Source: Lachnospiraceae bacterium UBA1267
GTDB taxonomy: Bacteria; Bacillota; Clostridia; Lachnospirales; Lachnospiraceae
Assembly (NCBI GenBank): GCA_002308115.1
Contig: DBVJ01000121.1
Location: 1 to 17,327, forward strand
DNA: 17,327 bases
Reading direction: 5' to 3'
Numbering within the stretch: position 1 is the stretch's first letter; each line of letters begins with the position of its first letter. Shown in pieces: positions 1 to 8,952 of the stretch. Below the pieces are notes generated by a model. The model had not been told where the DNA came from, did not search any database, and saw only the letters and a list, made by a program, of their open reading frames with translations. The translations under genes and the position numbers were made by a program.

Positions 1-2958
1 GGGGGCGGAGAAAATGTCTTTCAGAAGGGCTGCCGGGATATCCCGCGCGGTATTCCTCGCGGCGCTCCCGTTCCGGATCTCCTCCGCCGTCAGCACCCTG
101 ATGCGCACGGGCGCGGTATCGTCCGTCGCATTCAGAAGCCATGTGAGCATGTCGGGCGCCGCACAGATGGCGGCCGTGGACAGCGTGCAGGCGCCTTCCC
201 GGAAATGCTCCCCGTAAGAGTCGAGCAGTTCCCTTGCGCACTCCACGCCGGCCGTCAGGTAGAGCCTCTCTTTTGCCCGGGTCATGGCGACGTAGAGGAT
301 CCGGAGTTCCTCGCCCCTCGCCTCGATCTCGGACCGGTACTGCACGACCTTCTCGTAGTACGTGCGGCTCTTTTCGCGGGTCAGAAGGTCGATGGAGGCG
401 ATGCCGATCCCGAAGGCGCTGTTCATCTCAACGGTCCGTGACCGATCCCGCAGTTTCTTCTGCATTTTCGGCAGGAAAACGATCGGGAACTCCAGGCCTT
501 TGCTGCCGTGCATGGTCATGATGCGGACCACGTCATCCTTCTCGGTCTCCACGTTGGCCTCGCCCTCTTCGGCCTCCGTCTGGGCCTTCTTTTCGATATA
601 GCGGATGAAATTGAACAGACCGGCGTAGCTCGTGTTTTCGAACTCGCGGGCTCTTTCGATCAGCTGCTCCAGATTGGCGAGACGGCGCTTTCCGTTGTTC
701 ATTGCCGCCACGAAGGAATTCAGCCCGGTCTCCCGATAGAGCATACGGATGAAGCCTGACAAAGGCATTTCCGCGGAAAGTTTCCGGAAGTGTTCGATCC
801 TCTCCAGCTGATCACACAGTTTCTTCCGAAGGGCGTCTTCCGCCGGTTTCTCCGTGACGTACTTCCGGACTCTTCCGAAAAATCCGTTCGCGAACTTGTA
901 GGGGCCGTCCGCCGGATCGCCCTTTCCGGTCGCCGAAAAGACCGCGGCCAGATCGTCATTGATGAAACCGGACAGCGGGTTCTTGAGCACGGAAACAAAA
1001 GAGGCGTCGTCGATCGGATTGGTCAGCACGCGGAGGAGATCCATCACATAACGGATCTCGAGCGTTTCATAAAAGCCGGCCGTCGCATCCGCATGGCACG
1101 GCACGCCGTAGGCCGCAAATATGTCCGTGAAAGTTTCCAGGATCCCGCCGTTACGGTCCTTGATCAGGATCACGATGTCCTGATAACGGACTTTCCTGAA
1201 GCGCAGCGTGTCGTCGCGGCCTCTTTCCTGGACCGGAAATCCATTGTCCACAAGCTTACGGATCTCGGAAGCGATCACATGGGCCTGAGCCTCAAGCGCA
1301 GAGAGTTCATCGTCGCCGCCGGAAGACGGATCGTCGTCCGCTTCCTTGAGATCGGCCAGCAGGAATTCCGTCTGGCGGTCCAGGGGCTTCTCCTCCTCTA
1401 GGAAGGTGCCTTTCGGGATCAGTTCCTCCCGTTCGTCGTAATCGATCCCGCCGACCGTCTCGCGCATCAGAAGCCGGAACCAGCTGTTGACGGTATCGGT
1501 CACTTCTTTTCTCGAGCGGTAGTTGGCGTTCAGTTCCACCGTCTGTCCGATGCCGGAGGCCTCTTCCCGCGCTTTGTCGAAGGCATGGAACTTGTCGATG
1601 AACAGGTCCGGATTCGCTCTCCGGAAGCGGTAGATGGACTGCTTCTTGTCGCCGACCATGAAAATGTTCCTGCCGTTCGGGCCGTCGGTCGACACGGCGC
1701 CCAGAAGCTCTTCCTGGAGGTTGTTCGAGTCCTGATACTCATCGATCAGGATCTCCTTGAATTTGCCCGCCAGGTCCTTCGCGGTCTCTGTGCGGGCGCC
1801 GTTCTCATCCCGAAGCACCTTAAGCGCCAGATGCTCCGCGTCGCTGAAATCAATCAGGTTGTGCTCCCGTTTCATTTCCGTGAACTTGTTTCCGAATGCA
1901 CGGATCAGCTCCGCGAGTTCTTCCACGGCCTTCGAAGCGGTATGAAGATCCGAAAGCACTTTCTCCGCCGGATACTGGAAAATGTTCCGCAGATCCTCTG
2001 TCATTTTGTAGACCCGGCCCGCGATCCGCTTGATCTCGTTAAAGAGCGGAACGGAGGTCTTGGCTTCCGTCTCCTTCTTGGTGTAACTGACCGCCGGGGT
2101 CGTGAGGGCATTGATCCGCAGATAGAACTGATCATAGCGCTCCGCCCCCATGGCGTCCTGGATCTTATCTCTGACGCCGCTTAGTATTTCGGACAGTCTT
2201 GCCGAGCCGTCCGGTCTGGCGCACATTGCGATGGCTTCGTCGACGTCGTTTCGCATGCCGCCCAGAAGATCCCGGACAAAATGGTAAAGCCACAGGTTCC
2301 AGTCTGCCTGATCCAGTTCTTCCTTTGTATTGATTTTATAAGGCGCGGAAAGGCTTTCCAGCCATTTCTCCGGATCGGCCGCGCTCTGTGCGTAATCGTA
2401 CAATTTGAGCAAAAGTTTGGATAGGTCGTCGTTTTTTGCGTTGGGGGTGAAGTATTCCATGCAGTGCAGGAAACCGGGCGTGCCCTTCTGATACTCTTCC
2501 TCCAGAAGCGTTGCAATGGCATCCTGACGCATCAGCGCCAGCTCGCCCTGCTCGCCGATCCGGAATGCCGGGTCCAGATCGATCTCATGGAAGTAATTGC
2601 GAAGCACAAAGGACGCAAAAGCGTCGATGGTCTGCACGTGTGCCTGTCCGATCAGCGTCAGCTGCTTGCGGATATGGCGGGCAAGCGTTTTGTCGTTGTC
2701 CGCGGCATTCTCCGCTTCCTTCATGAGACGGCTGTAGAGACGCGTGCGCATTTCCGCCGCGGCCGCCTTGGTAAATGTCACGACCAGGAACTGATCGATA
2801 TCCGCCGGTCCCTCTCCGTCAGGGCCTTTCTCCGTGACCCACTTGATGAGCCGCTCAACCAAAACGGTCGTCTTTCCGGAGCCTGCGGCCGCGGATACCA
2901 GGAGTTCGCGCTTTCTCAGATCGATCGCCAGTTTTTGTTCATCCGACCAGGCTCTCAT
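1..2958 (-). CDS. addA: ATP-dependent helicase/nuclease subunit A (AddA), 3' end cut by window edge
   Basis: AddA is the UvrD/Rep-type helicase and nuclease subunit of AddAB, which resects double-strand breaks for RecA. Translating the minus strand from ATG 2958 gives 986 uninterrupted codons to the window edge. Superfamily 1 motifs appear in order: Walker A SAAAGSGKTT (residues 22-31), Walker B ILIDEYQDS (D406-E407), GDKKQSIYRFRRA (436-448), MTMHGSKGLEF (814-824) and LYVAMTRAKERL (about 888-899). Family members run about 1,200-1,250 residues, so the missing C-terminus should hold the RecB-type nuclease domain; that domain cannot be checked here. The start overlaps the addB stop as ATGA (2955-2958), implying translational coupling. 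Order HTH-addB-addA on one strand suggests a single operon. Identification is secure. Confidence 0.96.
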   Translation of the reverse strand, partial: MRAWSDEQKLAIDLRKRELLVSAAAGSGKTTVLVERLIKWVTEKGPDGEGPADIDQFLVVTFTKAAAAEMRTRLYSRLMKEAENAADNDKTLARHIRKQLTLIGQAHVQTIDAFASFVLRNYFHEIDLDPAFRIGEQGELALMRQDAIATLLEEEYQKGTPGFLHCMEYFTPNAKNDDLSKLLLKLYDYAQSAADPEKWLESLSAPYKINTKEELDQADWNLWLYHFVRDLLGGMRNDVDEAIAMCARPDGSARLSEILSGVRDKIQDAMGAERYDQFYLRINALTTPAVSYTKKETEAKTSVPLFNEIKRIAGRVYKMTEDLRNIFQYPAEKVLSDLHTASKAVEELAELIRAFGNKFTEMKREHNLIDFSDAEHLALKVLRDENGARTETAKDLAGKFKEILIDEYQDSNNLQEELLGAVSTDGPNGRNIFMVGDKKQSIYRFRRANPDLFIDKFHAFDKAREEASGIGQTVELNANYRSRKEVTDTVNSWFRLLMRETVGGIDYDEREELIPKGTFLEEEKPLDRQTEFLLADLKEADDDPSSGGDDELSALEAQAHVIASEIRKLVDNGFPVQERGRDDTLRFRKVRYQDIVILIKDRNGGILETFTDIFAAYGVPCHADATAGFYETLEIRYVMDLLRVLTNPIDDASFVSVLKNPLSGFINDDLAAVFSATGKGDPADGPYKFANGFFGRVRKYVTEKPAEDALRKKLCDQLERIEHFRKLSAEMPLSGFIRMLYRETGLNSFVAAMNNGKRRLANLEQLIERAREFENTSYAGLFNFIRYIEKKAQTEAEEGEANVETEKDDVVRIMTMHGSKGLEFPIVFLPKMQKKLRDRSRTVEMNSAFGIGIASIDLLTREKSRTYYEKVVQYRSEIEARGEELRILYVAMTRAKERLYLTAGVECARELLDSYGEHFREGACTLSTAAICAAPDMLTWLLNATDDTAPVRIRVLTAEEIRNGSAARNTARDIPAALLKDIFSAP

Positions 2959-5900
2959 TCGGCGCCTCCTTTCTCCTCGCTCGTGAGGTCTGCGTTCTCT
3001 TTCTTCTCCAGTTCATTGTATTCATAGCCTTTGATCATCCGGTCGAATCCGCAGATTCCGTGGAAGCTGCAGAACGTGCAGCCCCGCTCTGAACCGTACG
3101 CGTAGGGTTTCACCGGAATGACGCCTGAGATCACGGATTCCGCCAGTTCTTTCGCTTTCTTTCGCGCGAACTCTCCGATCGCGCGGAGCTCTTCTGCGGT
3201 CGCCGTCACGCTCCCTGCGCTTTTCGACAGGCTTCCGTCGTTATTCGCCTTGATGTTTTTTGCGACCATCCCGCACGGAGCCCGGTCCAGCTTCGCGACC
3301 GCTTCCGGATCGGCGTTCGTGAGTCCCTGCATGACGAGTTCTTTCCGGATCAGTTCCTCCGTATCCTGTCCGCTCTTCGGCGTCTGGATCGGATCGCTGA
3401 TGCCGTAATAATACAGCCCGCCTGGAATCACATTGGCCTCGGGGTGTTCTTTCTCCTCCATTTCGATCGCGGCTTTCAGGTACAAAGGAAGCTGAAGCTG
3501 CAGGCCGTACCAGACTTTGGTGGCGTCCAGGGCCCTTGCGGACGACTTGTAATCGATGATCTTGACGTAGATGTTCTCTCCGTCCCGAAGTGTGTCGACG
3601 CGGTCGATCCGCCCTTTGAGCGCCAGTTTCCGGCCGTCCGCAAGCGGAATCGTGAGACCCGGCAGTTCTTTTCTGTCGTATCCGAAAGAAAGCTCCGTCT
3701 TTGTCTCAGTGTAGCTTCCGGCCTTCCACTGTTCCGCCAGCGTCTTCAGGGTGCGTGTGACGATGCGGATGATGCGGTCGTACTGCCCTCTCATCCTGGC
3801 GCTCTCTGTAAAGATGCCGTTGTTGGTCTCGTCAAGTTTCTCCCGGACCACTTCCCGGATCAGTTCGTCCAGCGCGTCTCCTTCCAGTTCGTACCAGTTT
3901 GTCCCCTGGCCGGAGCGTTTGAAGATCTCGTCGATGGAATCGTGAAGCACCGTGCCGAGGTCCGCCGTGGTGACTTCATACTGCGCCCTGTCATTCAGTT
4001 TCAGTCCGTACTTCAGAAAATGTCCGTAAGGGCACTCGGCATATTTTTCAAAGAAACTGACAGAGCCCTGAAGCGTTTCCGACCAAAGCGCCGCTGCCGT
4101 TTCGGGAGAGAGCGCTTCCTTACTGTCTTCATATCTGTAGAACAGTCCTTCAAAGATCTGATCCAGGGCCTTCTGATGTTCGGGATGGCTCTGATACCAC
4201 TGGAACAAGGCTCTCTTGGACGTCTCCGGCAGATTTTTCGCCTCGCCTTCCCGTGCCTTCTCCAGATAATCTCTCATGGCGGCGGACAGAAGGGCAATGC
4301 CGCCTTGGGCCGAGTTCAGGCCGGAGAGCTCCGCCGCCTCGGTATCCTCTTCCGTAAGGTCTTCGAAGAGACGTTTCATCATGCCCGGAAGCTCGCCCGG
4401 CAGCATGGCAGCCCCGTCGTCCCCTTGTGCGCGGTAACTCAAAACAAGCTGTTCCGACGCTTTCGTCAGAAGAAGATACAGATAGTAGCGGTCTTCGGCC
4501 GCCATTTCCCTGGCAGTCGCGGACAGCTCGATCTTCTCCTCTCTCAGGATCTCGCGGTCATAGTCGGACAGAAGGCCGCCGCCCGCATGATCCATGGGCA
4601 GCACGCCCTCATTTGCACCGATGACGAAGAGCCGCCGGATGTCCCTGAGGCGTGTCCTTCTGAGGTCGCCGATCACCACACGGTCCTTCGTGGGCGGCAC
4701 ATGGCCCATCACGAGACTCTGAAGGCCAGCCTGAAGCACGGCGCTGAACATCTCCTGATCCAGCGCCTTCTCCTCAAAAATGTCTTCGAAGCGGCCGAGG
4801 TCCGTGAGGATCTTCTCATACACGCGCAGGTATTCGTTCCGGAGTTCGTTTTCTCCCCTGGAAGCCTCCGCCAGATCTTTTAGCGTCTCTTCGGCGTCAT
4901 AGTCCGAAAGCAGCGTGCGGACGGCCTCGATACGGTCGGAAACAGATACCGCTTTGTTCATGCGGTCGTCGAACTGAATGAGTCCGCTGAACAGAATATC
5001 TTTCGTCTCATTGATGACGGGGAAGCGGCTTTCATAGAACTGACGGCCTTTCGCGCTCCATTCGCCTTCATACTGCGAACGGTAATGGAAACCGCGCGCC
5101 CGCGCAAAGTTCTCCACCTCGGCGATCCGTTCGAAGGCGGAAAAACTGTCTCCGCTCCCGGCCTTTTTCTCCACCAGACGGATCACGATCGGATTCTTGG
5201 CAAATGAGATCAGGGGGTCGAAGTCAAACTTCGAGGCCGTGACACGGAGCGCATCCTGCAGAAAGCGCACCAGCGGGTCTTCTCCCAAAGGCTTCTGCAT
5301 GTCGATGAAGCACGGGATCCCGGCTTCGGAAAACTGCTCTTCGATCTCCTCCCGGTCCCCCTGAAGATCGCCGGCGATGACCGCGAAGTCTCTCGGCCTG
5401 AGGCCGTCTTCCCGGATGCCTTTCATGATCTCGTGGAGGACCCATGCGACTTCGTCTTTCCGCTTCCGCGCCTTCACGAGGCGGACCGCCGTGTTTTCCC
5501 GGGGATAGACGGCCTTTTCCGTCCGGTACAGGTGTTTCTCCAGGAAAAGGATCTCCGGCGCGAAGGGACCGTTGTCCGGAATGGTCTTCTCTGTATATTC
5601 CACGCTCTCCATAAGCGCAAGTCTCTTGAGTTCCGCAGCCATCACGCTGCTCATGCGGAACAGGGCGCTCTCATCCTTGTTGTCCTGAATCCACTCATTC
5701 GCGCCCGGATCCGCGCCCGAAAGCAGTTCCCCGCTCCCTGCGGTCACACCGACGATCACTTCGGGGCAGATCCCGAGGAGCGCGCGCAGCACTTCATACT
5801 GTGGCGCGGTGAAACCCGTGAAGCCGTCGAAGGCGATGGTCGTCCGGCGGGCGCCGGGCCATTTTCCGATCACGCCGGCCAGTCTTGCGATGCGTTCCTC

Positions 5901-6431
5901 CGCGATCTCCCGTTTCTCATGGACCGCTTCCATGAAGGCGCGGTAGATACGGGCAAGATCCCGAAGCTTCTTTTGAAGCGGCGGGTGCGCGGTCAGCTCT
6001 TCCGCCTTCTTTGCGAGCACGTCCGGGGAAATGTTGTACTGCGCGAGTTCCGAGATCACGGACTTCAGCTCCTCCAGCATGCCGGTCTTCGAGATGCCGC
6101 GGGAAAGCACCTCCAGATCACCCTTCTGTTCGATGGTGACCAGCCTGAGGAGCATGATCTTGCCGTAGTCGTCCAGTGTTTCCCGCGTCTTGGCGCCGCA
6201 ATCCGAGAAGACCTTAAACGCCAGGCGGTTGAAGGTCAGAATGTCGATGTTCGACACCGCGTGCCTCGGGTGCAGCGAAACGATCGCCTCCTGCACCTGG
6301 AGGCTGGCCTGTTCCGGCACGACGATGATGAAATTCCGGTCCTGATGCTTCTCAGACGCTTCGATGAGCGCCTGATACAAAAACGCGGTCTTCTTTGAGA
6401 CGGAAGAACCATAGAGCAGTCTGAGCGCCAT
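2955..6431 (-). CDS. addB: ATP-dependent helicase/nuclease subunit B (AddB)
   Basis: AddB is the partner of AddA and supplies a second nuclease domain and an iron-sulfur cluster. The 1,158-residue product is close to the Bacillus subtilis length (about 1,166). The C-terminal nuclease shows GRID (D943), IIDYKSS (D960, K962) and the four cysteines of the 4Fe-4S staple: C800 in AECPYG, then C1118, C1121 and C1127 (C-x2-C-x5-C). The N-terminal ATP-binding loop is odd: it reads GSSVSKKT (8-15), with lysine where Walker A has the glycine before the invariant lysine. Inference: nucleotide binding here may be weakened while the nuclease remains intact. The start ATG shares one base with the stop of the upstream HTH gene (TAATG), and its stop overlaps the addA start (ATGA), so all three genes are probably cotranscribed and coupled. 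Confidence 0.97.
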   Translation of the reverse strand: MALRLLYGSSVSKKTAFLYQALIEASEKHQDRNFIIVVPEQASLQVQEAIVSLHPRHAVSNIDILTFNRLAFKVFSDCGAKTRETLDDYGKIMLLRLVTIEQKGDLEVLSRGISKTGMLEELKSVISELAQYNISPDVLAKKAEELTAHPPLQKKLRDLARIYRAFMEAVHEKREIAEERIARLAGVIGKWPGARRTTIAFDGFTGFTAPQYEVLRALLGICPEVIVGVTAGSGELLSGADPGANEWIQDNKDESALFRMSSVMAAELKRLALMESVEYTEKTIPDNGPFAPEILFLEKHLYRTEKAVYPRENTAVRLVKARKRKDEVAWVLHEIMKGIREDGLRPRDFAVIAGDLQGDREEIEEQFSEAGIPCFIDMQKPLGEDPLVRFLQDALRVTASKFDFDPLISFAKNPIVIRLVEKKAGSGDSFSAFERIAEVENFARARGFHYRSQYEGEWSAKGRQFYESRFPVINETKDILFSGLIQFDDRMNKAVSVSDRIEAVRTLLSDYDAEETLKDLAEASRGENELRNEYLRVYEKILTDLGRFEDIFEEKALDQEMFSAVLQAGLQSLVMGHVPPTKDRVVIGDLRRTRLRDIRRLFVIGANEGVLPMDHAGGGLLSDYDREILREEKIELSATAREMAAEDRYYLYLLLTKASEQLVLSYRAQGDDGAAMLPGELPGMMKRLFEDLTEEDTEAAELSGLNSAQGGIALLSAAMRDYLEKAREGEAKNLPETSKRALFQWYQSHPEHQKALDQIFEGLFYRYEDSKEALSPETAAALWSETLQGSVSFFEKYAECPYGHFLKYGLKLNDRAQYEVTTADLGTVLHDSIDEIFKRSGQGTNWYELEGDALDELIREVVREKLDETNNGIFTESARMRGQYDRIIRIVTRTLKTLAEQWKAGSYTETKTELSFGYDRKELPGLTIPLADGRKLALKGRIDRVDTLRDGENIYVKIIDYKSSARALDATKVWYGLQLQLPLYLKAAIEMEEKEHPEANVIPGGLYYYGISDPIQTPKSGQDTEELIRKELVMQGLTNADPEAVAKLDRAPCGMVAKNIKANNDGSLSKSAGSVTATAEELRAIGEFARKKAKELAESVISGVIPVKPYAYGSERGCTFCSFHGICGFDRMIKGYEYNELEKKENADLTSEEKGGAE

Positions 6432-6625
6432 TATCCTTCCCCCCTTCTGAGACCTTCCGTCCGGATCTGATACTCCAGAAGCCGCACCACATAATCGGGC
6501 GCGTGCCGCTGGTCTCTCTCCCAGTCGGTCATGGTCCGGTACGGAATGCTGAAATACTCGCAGAACTCCTTCCGGGACATTCCCGTACTCTCACGGAGTT
6601 CGCGGATCTTGTCATTGAAATCCAT
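6431..6625 (-). CDS. Small helix-turn-helix protein, putative autoregulator of addBA
   Basis: A 64-residue protein that is almost entirely a Cro/C1-type (XRE-like) helix-turn-helix. The pattern MSRKEFCEYFSIPYRTMTDW (16-35) has the helix-turn-helix spacing, followed by ERDQRHAPDYVVRLLEY, a tail commonly seen in short clostridial HTH proteins. There is no sensor, ligand-binding or protease-cleavage domain. ATG 6625 is preceded by GGAGG with about 7 bases of spacing. It is the first gene of the addBA unit and overlaps addB by one base. Two inverted repeats lie in its own promoter (6673-6697), so an autoregulatory DNA-binding role is a reasonable inference. It could also be the antitoxin-like remnant of another system, but no toxin gene is adjacent. 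Confidence 0.85.
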   Translation of the reverse strand: MDFNDKIRELRESTGMSRKEFCEYFSIPYRTMTDWERDQRHAPDYVVRLLEYQIRTEGLRRGEG

Positions 6626-6662
6626 AAGGCACCTCCAAAGGCGTCTGTTTTATCCTTCCGCC

Positions 6663-6691
6663 ACTATAGCACACTCATTTGAGTTACGCAA
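6663..6691 (-). promoter_or_regulatory. Sigma-A-type promoter for HTH-addB-addA
   Basis: Read on the minus strand, the -10 hexamer is TATAGT (6663-6668) and the -35 is TTGCGT (6686-6691), separated by exactly 17 bases. The expected start of transcription is near 6656, about 30 bases before the HTH start codon. The -10 is good; the -35 matches only TTG of the consensus, which fits a regulated promoter. It diverges from the murG promoter. Confidence 0.7.
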
Positions 6692-6697
6692 TGCGTA
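6673..6697. promoter_or_regulatory. Two abutting inverted repeats, candidate operator
   Basis: ACTCA-TT-TGAGT (6673-6684) is directly followed by TACGCA-A-TGCGTA (6685-6697). The first lies in the spacer between the -10 and -35 of the HTH-addBA promoter and the second covers its -35 box. Both are perfect in their arms. A bound dimer here would block RNA polymerase. The two sites have different arm sequences, so they may bind different proteins. Neither matches the GAAC-N4-GTTC SOS box of Gram-positive LexA. Confidence 0.6.
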
Positions 6698-6733
6698 TGA
6701 AAGAGCCCCCGACGTCCTGCCTCCTCGCCGGGA

Positions 6734-6762
6734 ATGACAAATGTGCTCCCTCGTGCTATAAT
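6734..6762 (+). promoter_or_regulatory. Sigma-A-type promoter for murG operon
   Basis: ATGACA (6734-6739, five of six consensus bases) and TATAAT (6757-6762, perfect) are separated by 17 bases, and TGC precedes the -10, making it an extended -10. Transcription should begin near 6769, leaving a leader of about 36 bases before murG. This is the strongest promoter by eye in the window and suggests steady high expression. Confidence 0.85.
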
Positions 6763-6804
6763 TATGGAACAATCTGATCCAGAGGAAGGGAACAGGCAGC
6801 ATTT

Positions 6805-7881
6805 ATGGGCAAACTGATCGTTCTGACCGGCGGCGGAACCGCCGGACACGTCACACCGAATCTTGCACTTCTTCCGGGGCTCAGGGCCAGAGGCTTTGAG
6901 GTCCGCTACATCGGTTCCTATAACGGCATCGAGAAACAGATGGCCGAGAATGCCGCTCTTCCGTATGACGGCATCGCCTCGGGCAAGTTCCGCCGTTCCC
7001 TGAATCCGAAGAATATCAGCGACATCGGAAATGTCTTCAAGGGCGCCAGAGAGTCTGTCGCGCTCCTTAAAAAGAACCGTCCCGACGTGGTCTTTTCCAA
7101 GGGCGGCTATGTGTCTGTCCCGGTCGTCAAGGCCGCGAAGAAGCTGGGCATCCCGGTCATCATCCATGAATCGGACATGACGCCGGGCCTGGCGAACAAG
7201 CTTTGCTTCTCTTCCGCCTCGAAGATCTGCTGCAATTTCCCGGAGACGCTGTCCCTGCTTCCGAAGGAGAAGGCAGTCCTGTCTGGTTCTCCGATCCGCG
7301 CGGAGATCCTTTCGGGCGACCGTGAAAAGGGACTTCGCTTCGCGGGGCTTACGGGCGAAAAGCCGGTACTTCTCATGATCGGCGGTTCTCTGGGCGCGCT
7401 GAAACTGAATCTCGCGCTTCGGGAAGCGCTTCCGGAACTCACGAAGCGTTTTGACGTGATCCATCTCACCGGCAAGGGCAAGCTCGACGAATCTCTCGTC
7501 GGCACGCCGGGATATGTGCAGTACGAATTCATCAGCGCGGAGCTTGCGGATCTCTTCGCGGCGGCGGACGTGGTCTTCTCCCGGGCCGGCGCCAACGCGA
7601 TCTGCGAACTTCTCGCCCTCAGAAAGCCGAACCTCCTGGTGCCTCTTCCGAAGGAAGAAAGCCGCGGTGACCAGATCCTGAACGCCGCCTCCTTCGAAAA
7701 GCAAGGCTTCTCGAAAGTCATCCAGCAGGCGACTCTCACCGCCAAAGTGCTGACCCGCGCGGTCAACGAGCTTTATGACGACCGCGAACGCTACATAAAA
7801 GCCATGTCCGAAAGCAGCCAGGCGGACGGCGTGGCAACGATCCTCGGCCTCATCGACGAGCTTACAGCCGGAAAGGAATGA
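6805..7881 (+). CDS. murG: UDP-GlcNAc:undecaprenyl-PP-MurNAc-pentapeptide GlcNAc transferase (MurG)
   Basis: MurG adds GlcNAc to lipid I to form lipid II at the inner face of the membrane, the last cytoplasmic step of peptidoglycan precursor synthesis. The 358-residue protein is of normal length. The N-terminal glycine loop GGGTAGHV (9-16), HESDMTPGLANKL (121-133), GGSLGA (193-198) and the UDP-sugar-binding stretch SRAGANAICELLAL (259-272) plus RGDQILNA (287-294) are all present. The HESD form of the middle motif is the usual Gram-positive version. The ribosome binding site is modest (AGGAAGG at 6783-6789 is far; AGGCAG at 6794-6799 is nearer). It stands outside any mur/fts cell-division cluster and heads a small operon with an oxidoreductase and a HIT hydrolase. 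Confidence 0.97.
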   Translation: MGKLIVLTGGGTAGHVTPNLALLPGLRARGFEVRYIGSYNGIEKQMAENAALPYDGIASGKFRRSLNPKNISDIGNVFKGARESVALLKKNRPDVVFSKGGYVSVPVVKAAKKLGIPVIIHESDMTPGLANKLCFSSASKICCNFPETLSLLPKEKAVLSGSPIRAEILSGDREKGLRFAGLTGEKPVLLMIGGSLGALKLNLALREALPELTKRFDVIHLTGKGKLDESLVGTPGYVQYEFISAELADLFAAADVVFSRAGANAICELLALRKPNLLVPLPKEESRGDQILNAASFEKQGFSKVIQQATLTAKVLTRAVNELYDDRERYIKAMSESSQADGVATILGLIDELTAGKE

Positions 7882-7883
7882 CC

Positions 7884-8912
7884 ATGAAGAATGTAACGCT
7901 CGGCAGCACGGGAATCACTGTTCCCCAGAACGGTTTCGGTATGCTGCCCCTCCAACGGATCTCCGTCGAAGCGGCGGTAAAACTGCTTCACCGCGCCTAT
8001 GACGGCGGAATGCGTTTCTTTGACACCGCGAACGGCTACACGGACAGCGAATTCAAATTCGGCCAGGCCTTCCCGGACGGAAGGAAAGAGATCGTCCTTG
8101 CGACGAAAACGCATGCCCATACGCCTGAAAAGCTGCGTGCGGATCTGGAGAACAGCCTCCGGATGATGAAGACCGATCACATCGACATTTTCCAGTTCCA
8201 TCAGATCCCCCAGGTCTTCCGGCCGGACGACGGGACGGGACTCTACGAGGAAATGCTTCGGGCCAAAGAGGAAGGACTCATCCTCCATATCGGCTTTACG
8301 GCGCACAAGATCGACGTCGCCGAGGAAGGCATCGCCTCCGGGCTTTACGAGACCATCCAGTATCCGATGAGCTATCTGGCCACCGACCGGGAACTTGCGC
8401 TCGTTCAGAAGGCCAAAGAAGCCAACATGGGCTTCATCTGCATGAAGGGGCTTGCCGGCGGGCTTCTCACCCGTTCGGACGTGTGCATGGCCTTCATGAC
8501 ACAGTTTGACAACGCCGTGCCGATCTGGGGCATCCAGCGGGAAAGCGAGCTGGACGAGTGGCTGTCTTACATGCAGAACACCCCCGAGCTCAACGACGAG
8601 ACCCGCGCCTTCATCCGGAAGGAGCGCGAAGAACTTTCCGGCGACTTCTGCAGAAGCTGCGGCTACTGCATGCCCTGCCCCGTCGGCATCGAGATCCGCA
8701 ACTGCGCCCGTATGTCCCAGCTCATCCGCCGTGCGCCTTCGGCACAGTATTTCAGCGAAAAATGGCAGGAAAACATGCGGAAGATCGAGGACTGTCTCGG
8801 ATGCTACCAGTGCGCCTCCAAGTGCCCGTACGGCCTGGATACGCCTGTGCTCTTAAAGAAAAACTACGAAGACTACAAACGCATCCTCGCGGGCGAGGTT
8901 TCCGTCGGCTGA
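7884..8912 (+). CDS. Aldo/keto reductase with C-terminal 4Fe-4S ferredoxin domain
   Basis: An NAD(P)H-type aldo/keto reductase fused to a bacterial ferredoxin-like tail. The (beta/alpha)8 domain carries the catalytic tetrad D47, Y52, K75 and H106. The tail has C256-x2-C259-x2-C262-x2-C265-P, C274 and the classical C304-x2-C307-x2-C310-x3-C314-P motif, enough for iron-sulfur clusters. The fusion is common in anaerobes; the substrate is unknown. I place the start at 7884 (342 residues) because AAAGGA ends 6 bases before it; the earlier ATG at 7878 overlaps the murG stop and has no spacing from that site. It follows murG with 2 bases between stop and chosen start, so it is cotranscribed. A link to cell-wall synthesis is not supported beyond position. 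Confidence 0.9.
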   Translation: MKNVTLGSTGITVPQNGFGMLPLQRISVEAAVKLLHRAYDGGMRFFDTANGYTDSEFKFGQAFPDGRKEIVLATKTHAHTPEKLRADLENSLRMMKTDHIDIFQFHQIPQVFRPDDGTGLYEEMLRAKEEGLILHIGFTAHKIDVAEEGIASGLYETIQYPMSYLATDRELALVQKAKEANMGFICMKGLAGGLLTRSDVCMAFMTQFDNAVPIWGIQRESELDEWLSYMQNTPELNDETRAFIRKEREELSGDFCRSCGYCMPCPVGIEIRNCARMSQLIRRAPSAQYFSEKWQENMRKIEDCLGCYQCASKCPYGLDTPVLLKKNYEDYKRILAGEVSVG

Positions 8913-8923
8913 ATAGCCGGCGG
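8902..8923 (+). other. RNA hairpin spanning the reductase stop codon
   Basis: CCGTCGGCT (8902-8910), loop GAAT, AGCCGGCGG (8915-8923) form a 9-base-pair stem with one G-U pair. The TGA stop (8910-8912) lies in the stem and loop. No U-tract follows, so it is not a terminator; it could set mRNA stability or processing between the reductase and HIT genes. Confidence 0.45.
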
Positions 8924-8952
8924 AACGCGCGTCAGAAGAACAGGAGGAAACC

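Noticed and set aside
3444..4883. 479-codon open frame on the plus strand
   Set aside because: It lies wholly antisense to addB, has no recognisable domain, and reads as a shadow of GC-rich codon use. Several other long antisense frames (790-1401, 5433-6398, 6664-7704, 9727-10518, 11954-13009, 14537-15181) were rejected for the same reason.
6673..6697. SOS (LexA) box at the addBA promoter
   Set aside because: Neither inverted repeat matches GAAC-N4-GTTC.
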